A stretch of DNA of 64,000 bases, taken from Sporothrix humicola (lineage: Eukaryota > Ascomycota > Sordariomycetes > Ophiostomatales > Ophiostomataceae). The stretch covers positions 142,613-206,612 of the forward strand of contig WNYE01000074.1 of NCBI GenBank assembly GCA_021396245.1, written 5' to 3'. A program made the position numbers and the translations under genes. Below, piece after piece: positions 53,699 to 64,000 of the stretch (positions are counted from its first letter, which is position 1; every line of letters begins with the position of its first letter). A model generated the notes under the pieces. The model had not been told where the DNA came from. It was given only the letters and a program-made list of their open reading frames with translations, and did no database searches.

Positions 53699-54541
53699 AT
53701 GGCAACGCACCGGGCGTCTATCAATAGCAGAAATAAAACGAATGACGGAAAACACAAGGTGGACAGCTTCACCGGCCCGTTTCTCGAGAGCTTGTACTCC
53801 GGTGACGTACAGTCGATGCTCAACCTGTGGCTTCGTACCTGCCCAGGCGATGGCTGCCGCGGAAAGGAGCCATGCGTTCGCACATTTTTGAGAGAGTGCC
53901 GCCAGGCAAATTCGGCCACTCTTCCTGCGGAAGACGAGAACGACGAAGACTACAACGGACCGTACGAGGAGGATACTTACAACGCCACGGCCATTGTGAG
54001 CTACCGATACAATATGGCTCTAATGGCCGAAGACCTCCTTGAGCGCATGGGCATCGAACGTCCCGACAACGGGAAGATGACGTGTCTTATGTGGGATGAA
54101 GACGCCTGGCTTCACAGTGTTGCACGCGACCTCAACTGCTCGATGGAGCACATTGTTGACGCGAAAAGGGTTGTCACCGAACGATTTGTTCAACACGAGC
54201 CAGGCCGTTACCTGCCCGCCATGATTACGCCTACCCCAGAACAGGGCCCAGTCTTCCTACGGTTTATGCGTTACATTGTTGCTGCTGTCGCCGAGGACAT
54301 GCTCCGCTTGCGAGCGGCTGGTGCGTTGGTGACGCCGACCGGATTTGGATTTGTTGGGGCCAGCGGGCACATGGTGGATGTCAACAACGACTCTGTGCAA
54401 CAAGACAAGTATTTGGCTGACATAGCCCACTTTGTCTTGACCAACGTTCAACAGGGCATCGAGGTTTCCAAGCAAGTCGCGCTTGAGAATCCAGAAGTTC
54501 GCAAACGCGGTAGAGAATGGGCGAAAACAATGCGGCTGTAG
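53699..54541 (+). CDS. Tandem family member B, unknown function (lacks N-terminal unit)
   Basis: A single exon of 280 aa starts at ATG 53699; the frame upstream has no ATG. It aligns with member A from A residue ~114 to the end: VDSFTGPFLESLYSGDVQSM, GKEPCVRTFLRECRQANSATL, YNATAIVSYRYNMALMAEDLL, CLMWDEDAWLHSVARDL, YLPAMITPTPEQGPVF, YIVAAVAEDMLRLR and REWAKTMRL. An acidic insert (EDENDEDYNGPYEED) is longer than in A. Divergence from A is substantial (roughly half identical in the best blocks), so the duplication is old or the genes evolve fast. Function unknown. Confidence 0.75.
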   Translation: MATHRASINSRNKTNDGKHKVDSFTGPFLESLYSGDVQSMLNLWLRTCPGDGCRGKEPCVRTFLRECRQANSATLPAEDENDEDYNGPYEEDTYNATAIVSYRYNMALMAEDLLERMGIERPDNGKMTCLMWDEDAWLHSVARDLNCSMEHIVDAKRVVTERFVQHEPGRYLPAMITPTPEQGPVFLRFMRYIVAAVAEDMLRLRAAGALVTPTGFGFVGASGHMVDVNNDSVQQDKYLADIAHFVLTNVQQGIEVSKQVALENPEVRKRGREWAKTMRL

Positions 54542-54581
54542 GTAGGACGCAAAGCTGCTCAAGTTTTCCAGCGGCGGTTTG

Positions 54582-55097
54582 GTAAAAGCAAAGCGAAAGG
54601 TAAACAGGTTGAGCGTTCGTGAGGCACTTGGCACTCAACGCTTTCTCTTTTGGGACGAGGAACCTTGGATATATCGCGTGGCGGACAGGTACAAAATCCA
54701 GCTCCGTGAACTTATTGATATGACCCATTCCATCAAAAGGCTCTTTACCCGTTCGGGCCGCCACCTTCCCTCCATGATCGCGCCGGCCCCCGAGCAGGGC
54801 CCCGTTTTCGAGCGCTTTACACGCTACATTGTCGCCGCCATGACAGAGGAGGTCTACCGCCGGAGAGCCACGGGGGAATTCGAGACGCTTACCCCCAATG
54901 CCAGCAGGCCCTTTGACCCGGCCAATCTGCCCAGAGACAACGGCGCTTCGGACGAGGAAGTTGAATATCTCTACGCAGTATCCGATTTCATTGGGATCGC
55001 GGTGGAAGAGAATATCGACTTCTCCGTACAAATTGCTGTCGACAGCTCGGACGTCCGGAAATGTGGCAAAGCATGGGCCGAGTCGATGCGCGTGTAG
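54582..55097 (+). pseudogene. Tandem family member C, 5'-truncated relic
   Basis: An open frame begins only ~40 bp after the stop of member B. Similarity to A and B starts at FLFWDEEPWIYRVADRY and runs to the family's normal end (HLPSMIAPAPEQGPVF, RYIVAAMTEEVYRRR, KAWAESMRV). The first ATG inside the homologous part is at 54720, well after the start of similarity, and the first ~60% of the family sequence is absent. It is therefore a truncated copy. A 125-aa product from 54720, or use as an alternative 3' exon of member B, cannot be excluded. The conserved PEQGP block is intact, which could mean recent loss. Confidence 0.6.
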
Positions 55098-58000
55098 TTG
55101 TCCTATCTTTTTGTCTCGTGTACTCCGTAGTCCAGCTTACAATCGATGATACCCAATAGTCTTTCATCTGATATTTTGCTTTCGTCTCTTAATAACACAT
55201 GTATCTGGTTAAGAATGGATGGAAATCGAGCCATCGTGACACTAGGTGAAGAGTCGTGTTTAGCATAACCGTGCTCCCCACAAACCTAAACAATACAAAA
55301 GCGCAGCCTTGTGTGGCAGTCATTGCGATAACCCGCTGGAAGATAGTCAGCAATGACGACTCCGGGTGTGGCGTAATATATGTTCAGTCCAAAGAATAAG
55401 AAGAGAGTGTGGCTGTCGTCTGGAATGCAAGGCGTCGCCGAAAGCATTGCCCTTTGTCCATTCCTAGCGGTGTTGTTAGTGCAATAGAAGCTCACAATGC
55501 CTAAATACACTGTATTGCGTTCAGTTTATGTAAGACTTTCAGCACATTGTAATGCCGCGTACTTTCTTCGTTCGACAATTACTCTGGCAGCACACACTAT
55601 TATTACTACTACTCAAAATCACAGTGCAGGCATACGAAAAGGTACGTTCCCAAAGCGGCAGCATCAACTGTGGCTGCCAGTGACGAGGTGCAATAGGTGA
55701 CGGGCATCTCATCAAATAAACGGATGAAAGATGGCCTGTAAACGGATCGAGATACGGTCCCAGCTCGGGAGCGTGCTTGTTTCGAAGCAGAGCAGGCTGT
55801 GCTACCTGTTTGTTTGGGGAAAGTGCAGCCTGCAAAGCAAAGCAGAAACAAAAGCAAGGAGCTACAGCCAACAGCCCAAACAAAGCCGTGCAGCACGGCG
55901 TATTCCTCCGTGAAGAAAGCAAGGGAATCGAAAAGCAAATACAAAAGCAGTGAAATCACCAGTGCCCGTATGCGGTCTGTGTTCATCTGTCGTCACAGGC
56001 ACTTGAATCTGGTGGCGTTCTGGGAGGTGAGCTGAAAATAGAAACACGACCGTGTAAACCATTGGGGGCCAGGGGCCAAGACTAAGTAAGGCAGGAGGCA
56101 AGGCAAGGCAATAGTACTTGGTGAAGAGCAAAGTCCTCCAGGGCCAAGACCTCAAAAGCCAAGGAAAGGCCGCAACGAGGCGACAAAAGGCACCTCGGTC
56201 CATCGTGGACAGCTGGGAACGAATAAGATTCTGAGATCGATCGACTTGGTGCTCCATACGGAATATATCACTAACAACTATCGTAGCCGTTGACTTTTGG
56301 GCCTACTGTGCACGAAAATAAAAGGTACGCAATGTGGGACCTGGCGATCGGTTGGTGTGTCAGTCAGTGCTAAGAAAAGCAAAAGCGACGGTTGGTGGCA
56401 GTCGATGGAAGTTAGTGACAGTGGTTCCCGGCGATGTTGGTGAGTGAGCAATTGAGGCAAAGTCAGGCATGAAGCCCTCCGTGGTCAAAACGGAAGGAGC
56501 AAGGTGGAGCTACGAGTGACGGAGCTACACAGTACACGGGTCATGTTTGTGGCAGTCACGATGGCAATAGCTCCATCCGAAGAGGAAGGTCCATCATGAA
56601 CAACTTTGGCTTCGTTTTGCTTACTTCTCAACCGTTCTGTTCCCCTCTGAGCCTGCCCCTGCCTCAGTGCCTCTTGCTCGCCTCGTTATTCTTTATCCAG
56701 CGCCCTGGCCCCATTCTCCAATGGCCCCATTTCCCCCCACTTTGTCGCGTTTCCCGGCCCCACAGTTGCGCTGTTCCCCTTCCATCTCATTCTTCCCCTC
56801 CCCCAGACTTCAGGCTTGGCCCCCCTAGGCCTGGCCTGGACGTGCCCTAAAATGGGATTTGGCCAGGCCAGGTCCTGGGATGGGAGCCCTGTCTTCATGC
56901 TTTGATTCTCGATGTCGATACTCGATGATGCCGAATGCCCAGAGGACAGGGCTGGCAGGACAGAGAGAAGACAGGATGTGCATTGAATTGAAACAAGGAA
57001 ACAATAAAATGGAAATGAAAATGAAAATAAACTTTGCACAAGCACACACAGCCGGAGAATTGCAGCTGTGCGTCTGTTTTGCTGCCGTGCGAGTCTAGCA
57101 CCGGCTCGTCATTCGCTACAGCGCCTGCATTTGCTGCATTTGCTACATCTGATGCTCTTGCTTTTCCTTGCTCCATCTCACTTGTATGACATGCTCGTCT
57201 CAAGGGGCGCCAGCAAATGCATTTCAGAGTGCACAAATGCAAGAAGGGGGACCCAGTTATTCTACACTCAGCAGGAACGCCGTCGTGGGCGTCGCCATGC
57301 TTTTTGCCACCTTCCTCCCTGGCTAGCTGCTCGAAACATGCAATGCCGCTGAGATCTTGAATTGGAAAGAGGAAAGAGCGAATGGCACAACGGCCTAAAA
57401 CGGCCAACCTGCAGTGGCATCTCAAACAGCAGGAAACAGAAAACAGAAGGCAGAGTCCAGAACCCTCAATCTCAAGCACGTCTTCTTCAACAGTCTCCTT
57501 CAACAGTTAGCTCAACCCATCTATCGATTACGACTTTGATTAAAGTAAGACAACCCGCCAGATAACCTCCAGATACGCCCTCTTCCCCTCCTCATCCCTC
57601 CATCCTTCCTCCCCAAAAAGCTTATCGCATGATGTTCATGTGACGGTCGAGCCGCTGCCTGGAAACATTCCTGTACCGACAGCCCTGCAAGATCCCTCAG
57701 ATACATCAGATACATTGGACAGCCTCAGATACGTCGTAATCCGCAAGTATACCGACCATTTCTGACGGGCAACGCTGCACAAATCTTCCGTGTCGTCTTG
57801 TATTACGTCCAGTCCTCTGTGTCCATCGCACCTTCCTGGCAATCGGAGATTGGCGCAACGACCGAACACCCGCCAATCCAATCGCACTTGCCTCACTTGC
57901 TCACTGGCGTGCAACTACTTGCCCGGCCTGGATTGGCCTGTTTTTCCCCTTTTCTTTTTTCGATTTTTTTTTCTCGCCCGTTTCTGGCCCTGTGTCTGGG

Positions 58001-59034
58001 CTGCCAACCAACGCCAGTCCACTGTCAGCATCCTGCGTGTCGTCGTCATTCCTTTTCCCTTGTCCCATCCCGACGATACCGTTGAGGCACTTGGCCCTGG
58101 CTTTCGATTCTTTGGCCGTTCTTTGGCTCGTCTTTTGACACGTTCGAGCCAACTTCCACTATCCTTCCTACTCCCGTTCCCCTGTTTCCTAGACTTCTCA
58201 CACCGCATCTTTTCCCGTTTTGCATCACCAGTTTCTTTTCTTCATTGTTTCTTCTTGCATCTTTATGCGCATTCCGACTGTGCTTTTCTTTCGTTTTTTC
58301 CCTCTCTTTGACCTAGTCGCTCTCGCCTCTCCCTCTGGGCCCTCTTTACTTCCCCGCCCGCCTTTCGTTGAACGCTTCCGCGGCTACCGAAAAATAGAGC
58401 CACAAAGAGCCACAAAAAGCCACGACGGAATCGCCCAAAACCGAATCAAGCAAAAGAAAAAAGAGGGGAAAGAGACAAGGATTCTCGCCAGCGACTGCCC
58501 GTGACGGTGAAATAGCACGCATAGTGCACGCAGGAACCAAAGAAGCGCAGAGACCACGACGAATTTAACGATTTTAACGGACCATCGGCCGCTCTCGCCG
58601 CTCTCCGTATTTTTCTCAATCTCACCTGCCTCTCTGGCTCTCGAGTGCTCCAGCGCCCTCCTCTCTGGCTTTCTGGATCCGGCTGGCTTCCCAAGTCTAA
58701 ACCCAACCCAGCGTTTCGACAAAACCACGCGCGCACATTCTCCGTCGCAAGCAACCCCCTCTTCTCTCGTCTTTCCCAACGAGGGATTTCGCAACAGAAG
58801 ATCTCTCTAGGAGACAATTCGAGGAGCCAATTCTGATCCCGTCGACAACGCCGTCTGCCAGCGACGATATCGCCTTCTCGGCCATTCCGGCCATTTCCCT
58901 TTCACGGCCTCTCTCTCCCTCAATCAGCGAGCCGCAATTCCCGCTGACATTGACGCCGAGACGACCGACGCCGATTTCCCGCCTCATCCTCGTTTTCTTC
59001 ACTACGCCCACACATATCGTTACCTCTATCCGCC
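55098..59034. other. Gene-poor 3.9 kb upstream of the Sip5-like gene
   Basis: No gene, tRNA or repeat family is recognised. From ~57900 to the ATG at 59035 the sequence is strongly pyrimidine-rich, like a long 5' leader with several short upstream frames. TACTCCGTA occurs at 55121-55129. The motif-free frames at 57790 and 56596 are not called. Confidence 0.45.
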
Positions 59035-62000
59035 ATGGGAAATACCAGCACGAAAGAGAGCCGTCCCGGCCATGCTTCCGGCGACAACGGCCAATCGTCG
59101 CAAGCGCACCACGGCTCCTCGTCGGCTTCTCGCTCACACGGCCAAGGGCACAGCTCCAGAGCACGCGGCCGCTCTGCCCGCGGCAACGATCTTGGCAGCC
59201 TTCTTGGCATCTCCGGCCAATCTTCCGGCACGCAACCGCCAGAACGAAGAGAGACACGACAAGAGCGGGAGGCTAGACGTCTCGAGCGCGAGCGACAAGC
59301 GAGACTCGTTGAGCGTGAACGCAGTATGCGCGAGGAGCACGTTGATGGTGGCTATCTCGTGACGCTTGGCACCTACGTTGGACCTGAAGATTTCAGCAAG
59401 CCCACCGTTCGGCAGCTTCAGGTAAGACAGAGACAGACGTTCATAAAATGTACTGGCCAAATTCGCCTGGCAATACTGACAACCACAGATTGAGAGACGG
59501 CTCGCGCCATTCTGGCGTGGTTTGCAGGACTTCTCAACGACCTGGACCGAATACCAAATCGCCGCCGCCGCGCGTGGACTCGACATCCCGCCTCCCGACC
59601 AGCCGCCCCCGGAATCCTTCTTCTCCCGCCCTCCTACCTCGGCCGGTGCCGCCTCTGGCTCGCCTCCCAAGTCTGCTGCCGGAAACAGTCTGACCGTTCC
59701 CGGCGCTTCCCCATCCAGCGCAACTACACCTGCCGCACCTTTGTCTGGTGCACTTCCTTCTGGCTCCTTGGCCGGCACTTCCTCTCCCGCCGTCGTCGTC
59801 CCGCCTTCTCTTACCACCGGCGGCGCAACTACACCACGAGGCACGAGCAGCTCACCGTTCAAGCCCCGCGCAAAGGCCCTTGCAGCCGCTCTTAGTATCT
59901 CCTCGCGCAATGGCTCTTCCACCGACATCGCTCCTCGCGAGATTATGCTCCCCCACGATCCCTATGTGAACGGCCAACCCATTGAGGTGTTCTTGTACAA
60001 GGACGCCGACGAGTGCCCCATTTGCTTCCTCTCCTACCCGCCCTACCTCAACCACACCCGTTGCTGCGACCAGGCCATCTGCAGCGAATGCTTCGTCCAG
60101 ATCAAGCGTGCCGATCCTCACTACCCCGAAGGCCATGGCGATAACAACAACGGTGAGAATGCTGGTGCCGACGGCCAGCACGAAGAGTCCCAGGCCGGCA
60201 AGCTTGTCTCTGAGCCTGCCTGCTGCCCCTACTGCCAGCAACCCGAATTCGGCGTCACCTACGACCCGCCACCCTTCCGCCGTGGTCTCGTCCACGCATC
60301 CAGCCCCATGGCTTCAGGCATCGGCGCTATGGGCGCTGCCATGTCCTCCAACAGCTCGATAAATTCGGGTCTGTCCCCGACATCGCTTTTGTCGCCCAAC
60401 AGCGGATCCCCGCCCACAGCCGGCGGTGCCGTGACACCCGTGTCGAGACGCCGCGCCCAGTCGCTGTCTGCAAACGCTCCCAATGTCGTCACGACCGACC
60501 GCGTTCGTCCCGATTGGTCCACGAAACTCGCAACCCAGAGCGCCCACATTGCCCGCCGCGCCGCTGCCGCCACAGCCCTTCACACGGCTGCCTTTATTAT
60601 GGGTGGCAACCAGGATAACCGGCCTTTCCGAGTCAGCCGGTTTAACCGGCGCAATGCGTCGTCGACCAATGTGGCAGGCGACGCCAGCCCTGTTCCTGGT
60701 GGCAGTGGTGGTGAGGCTTCAGGTGCCGACGCTGCTGGGTCTGGTACAGCTGCTGCAGGTGCTGATGGCGCGCGGTCGGGCACTGGCCAAGCTGCATCCG
60801 GAACCGGTTCCGCCAGGCGCACTAGAATGGAAGACCTGGAAGAACTGATGTTCAGAGAAGCACTGCGTCAGTCCCTGGCCACCGAAGAGGAGCGCCGCCG
60901 CAAGGAAGAAAAGGAAGAGCGCAAGGAGGCCAAACGCCGCGAGAAGGAGGAGCGCAAGGCTGCCAAGGCCATGGCCAAGCGCTCTGGTACCAGCGCCAGC
61001 CTCTACACCACGGGCACTGATAGCGGCCAGAGCTCGGCCAGCGCTAGCTCCCTGAGCCTGTCGGGTCTCGGCTCGAATCTGGGCTCTGGTCTCGGCATCA
61101 ACAGCCGCCGCCGTGGTAACAGCGGCGCGTCCAACCTCCGTGTCGAAGCGAGCGTCGCCAACGCCATGGCCGTCAGCGGCAGCGGCAGTGGTGGCGGTAA
61201 CGGTGGATCTGGCCAGGGCACTGCCGCCACCAACAGCCCAGCGAGCAGTGGTGGCACGAGCCCTGTGATTGGTAACACCCCCTCTGGCCCGACGAGCCCG
61301 ACTCTGCCGACCTCGAACGCTAGCAGCACCAGCAACAACAGCAACGGCACCTCTGCTCAGGACAGTGGTGCCGCCTCCTCCGGCAAGGGCAAGGCTGTCG
61401 ACCGCGGCACGGCAGCCCTGGCCTCGACCCCCGAAACCGATGCCGACACCGATGAACCTGCCTCTTCTTCCTCGACAGCCACCTCTGCCGCTGCCACGAC
61501 CGCTCCCCGACCTATCCCCTCCCCTCAACAGCCGTCCGCCGGCCCCTCTCACCTCCGCCAAATGAGCAGCGCCTCGTCTGTCTCCTCGTCTCTCCCCGAC
61601 TCGGCCGCCGGCAGTTTCCCCAACCCTCTACACCTCCACCAAGATCAGGACCCTCGCGCGAGCGGCCTGAGCCTGGGCAGCCGCAGTGCTGCCAGTGAAG
61701 ACGGCGACCACCACGACGACCACGATCCCAGCACGAGCGCCGAACCCCTGTTCAACTTTGGCAGCCTCGCTGCCGTCGTCGGTGTGCAGATTGAAGGCAA
61801 GAATGCCGGCCGCCGTCTGTCGGTCATTGACCGCGAGGAGAAGGAGAAGGCCGAGGGCAAGCTTGTCCCGGATTCGACCGAGGTCGCGACCAGCTCGTCT
61901 CTACCCAAGGACTCGGAGTCGCTGAACGGACACGTGGAGCATGCCGAGCACGGCGATGCCGATGTCGTTGTCGACGCCAAGGCCGAGGCCGACACCGTCG

Positions 62001-62125
62001 AAGACTCCGCCTCGACCGCCATCAAGCAGCCCATCCCCCTGTCGACATCCACGGGCGACTTTAAGCAGACGCCCGAGGTGATGGTCACCCCCGGTACGCC
62101 TGCGCCTACCGACGACTTTGAGTAA
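59035..62125 (+). CDS. Sip5-like RING-type protein, probably N-myristoylated
   Basis: The exons are 59035-59421 and 59489-62125; a 67-bp intron (GTAAGA...CACAG) joins VRQLQ to IERRLAPFWRGLQDF, giving 1007 aa. The start MGNTSTKES fits an N-myristoylation signal. An Arg/Glu-rich coiled coil (residues ~85-115) precedes the conserved VDGGYLVTLGTY and the IERRLAPFWRGL region. The RING-like zinc domain begins near residue 303: DECPICFLSYPPYLN, TRCCDQAICSECF, then after an acidic insert CCPYCQQPEFGVTY. A second coiled coil (EERRRKEEKEERKEAKR) and long Ser/Gly/Ala-rich disordered tails follow. Yeast Sip5 links Snf1 kinase with the Glc7 phosphatase; the fungal form may have E3 activity, which is inferred. 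It is about twice the yeast length because of the disordered C-terminus. Confidence 0.9.
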
Positions 62126-62700
62126 CGGTCCTCGCCTAGCCTTTACAACCTTTCTTTTGTACTATTTACTTTTTACTTTTGTGTCACTCATTACATTTTT
62201 CATTCTTCTCGGGTTTGCATTTTACGAGTCTCAAGCGTGGTGGGCAGTGGGTGTTGTCTTTTATTTCCTCCGTCTGTCTTTCCTTTTTTTTTTTTTTTTT
62301 TTTTTTTTGTATTGTCTTTTTTTTGTTTCTCATTGTGTTTCTCTTGGGACGGCATGGAAGGGATGAATGCACGGCCTTGACTTCTTTCATAACCTTTTTT
62401 TCTTATTGTTGTCATTACATCCTTCAGAATTGTTAAAGAACTCGGGATGGCGTTTCTTGGGCCGGCGTTGATTTATGCATCATTAACTTGTATTCTTTTC
62501 AGACAGTATGTAGCTTTGTAGTCTTTTCGTGGGTTTTCATAAAGCATTATTCTTCCAAGAGAATCAATTCGTCGATAAATTTGTGACTGTGAAAATGAGA
62601 TGTTAGGAAGAATCTTTTTATTTCAATTTTTTTTTTGGATAAAAAAGTCTACAAGATGTATTTGCTGTAAAAAAAAGAAGTAAAAGAAAAATAAAATAAA
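62126..62700. other. 3' flank with T25 run
   Basis: A T25 run at 62284-62308 and further T-rich stretches lie in the 3' flank of the Sip5-like gene. No gene is seen. Confidence 0.6.
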
Positions 62701-64000
62701 TATAACCTTCGTGTAAACCTGACATATTATTATTATTATTATTAATATTCGCCTTTCTCAGTCAATCTTGACTATTGGCGACTAGTTAAGTAGAACCTTT
62801 ATGGGGAAGAAACTGTTATAAAATTATATGTGTAAACTTTTTAGTTTATACGAGTGTGTGTTAGCCTGTTAAGGTTATACGTTAAGTAAATAAATAAATA
62901 AATAAATAGTTATATATAGTAAATAAATAAAAAAGGTGGGTGCGGTAAATAAAGTATAAAATAAAAGAGTATATAGTTTATAACTTAACTTTTTTTTTTT
63001 ATTTTAAAGTTTATCGTTCGAGTATTATTAGTATTATAACGAGCTTTCCGTTTTTATACTTTTAACGTTAAGATTAATCGTTTAAGTGTTACCGGTGTTA
63101 TAACGAGCTTGTCGTTATTACTTTCGGTGTTTAATTATTTAATAATTAAAATAAAAATAAAAGTAAAAACCGTCGTTATTGAAATTATTAAAGTATTAAA
63201 CGTAACTTTTTAATTAACTTTTTATTTAAAAAATAAACTTTAATTAAAGTTAAAAAACACCGTATTTATAAAGTTAACGTTATATTTATAAAGTTAATAC
63301 CGTTAAAAAAAAATAATATTTTTTCGAAAAATAAACTTTAATTAAAACCGAAAAATATTATACTCGTAAAGTTAATACCGTTAAAAAAAATAACGTTTTT
63401 TTAAAAAGTAAGTTTTAATTAAAGTTAAAAAATATTATACTCGTAAAGTTATTACCGTTAAAAAAAAACGACGTATCGTTACGGTATAATATAAAAATAA
63501 AAAAAAATAAAGTTTAAACGAAGTTATATTACTTCGACGATAATAACTTTTTTAATTTTTTTATAAAATTATACTTCGAAAACTTAACGTTTTAAATAAA
63601 TTAATAAAAAATCGGTTTAACTTTAAAACCGTTTTATAACTAATAGTTTAATTTTTTAAAAGTTTAAAATTAACTTACCGGCCACGGTAATATTTTTAAA
63701 TATATTAAAATTATATATTTGACCGTTTTATTTTTAACGCCGTAAAGTTAATTTAAAAAGTTAATAGTTTTACGTCGGAAAAAGTATACGCGAAGGCTAA
63801 TATAATTAATATAAATTTACGTAAAAAAGTTATTTTCAGTTTTCGTAAAATAAAAGTAATAATACCGTATAACTTTTACTGTTTAATATAACGTTTATAT
63901 AACGAAAAATCTTATAAAACGGTCGGTTTTAACGTTTTATTATTATTAAGTTTTTTAACGGTTAATAATTATAGTTTAATTTATTTTTTTAAAAGTAAAC
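62701..64000. repeat. AT-rich, RIP-like degenerate repeat block (continues past window)
   Basis: Sampled lines are about 80% A+T against the GC-rich genes to the left. CpA and TpG are rare while TpA is very common, the bias left by repeat-induced point mutation. An ATT microsatellite (about 62727) and a (TAAA)n tract (about 62886-62910) mark its left edge. Degenerate direct repeats occur inside: TAACGAGCT blocks about 64 bp apart (63037, 63101), and three related units around 63231, 63331 and 63408 ending in ACCGTTAAAAA. No open frame survives. It is probably a mutated transposon or the edge of an AT isochore. Confidence 0.75.

Noticed and set aside
57790..58311. 173-codon frame upstream of the Sip5-like gene
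   Set aside because: Phe/Ser/Pro-rich translation of a pyrimidine-rich leader; no family signal.

Overview
The window is nuclear DNA from a filamentous ascomycete (Pezizomycotina, most likely a sordariomycete; the genus cannot be fixed by eye). The evidence is short introns (50-104 bp) with GTAAGT-type donors and CTAAC-type branch sites, a Zn2Cys6 regulator, fungal CE8/GH28 pectinases, a Vps35 and a Sip5-like gene, a dispersed 5S rRNA gene, and a terminal AT-rich block that looks RIP-mutated. I support 18 protein-coding genes (one cut by the left edge), three gene remnants, one 5S rRNA gene and one intron-containing tRNA-Ser(AGA). Exon boundaries below were placed by hand from splice signals and reading-frame continuity.

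Layout. 0-7 kb: end of a cytochrome P450, a Zn2Cys6 regulator, then an unusual protein with a trypsin-like H/D/GDSG triad. 8-12.5 kb: divergent pectin methylesterase and endopolygalacturonase, a two-step pectin module. 12.9-13.3 kb: a frameshifted remnant of a fungal membrane-protein family beside a 9-bp minisatellite. 14.5-19.4 kb: an ABHD12-like hydrolase, an unrecognised charged protein and an unrecognised four-helix membrane protein. 19.9-29.8 kb: 5S rRNA, then Vps35 (retromer), a transferrin-receptor/Vps70-like M28 peptidase convergent to it, and a Ubc6-type ER ubiquitin-conjugating enzyme. 31.6-45.5 kb: an MFS transporter, a two-J-domain protein, a metallo-beta-lactamase hydrolase, a 722-aa acidic protein with SUMO-interaction-like motifs and a 5' leader carrying three introns, and an SRPK-like kinase. 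46-47.1 kb: a short recombinase-like remnant, then tRNA-Ser. 49.8-51.4 kb: a sugar transporter. 51.9-55.1 kb: three tandem relatives of one family I do not recognise, the third broken. 59.0-62.1 kb: a Sip5-like RING protein. 62.7-64 kb: a roughly 80% A+T block with degenerate repeats.

Most of the window is housekeeping (endosome-vacuole sorting, ERAD, kinases, transporters). The parts least explained by known biology are the tandem family at 51.9-55.1 kb, the trypsin-like protein at 4.9-7.1 kb, and the acidic SIM-bearing protein at 39.2-41.4 kb.
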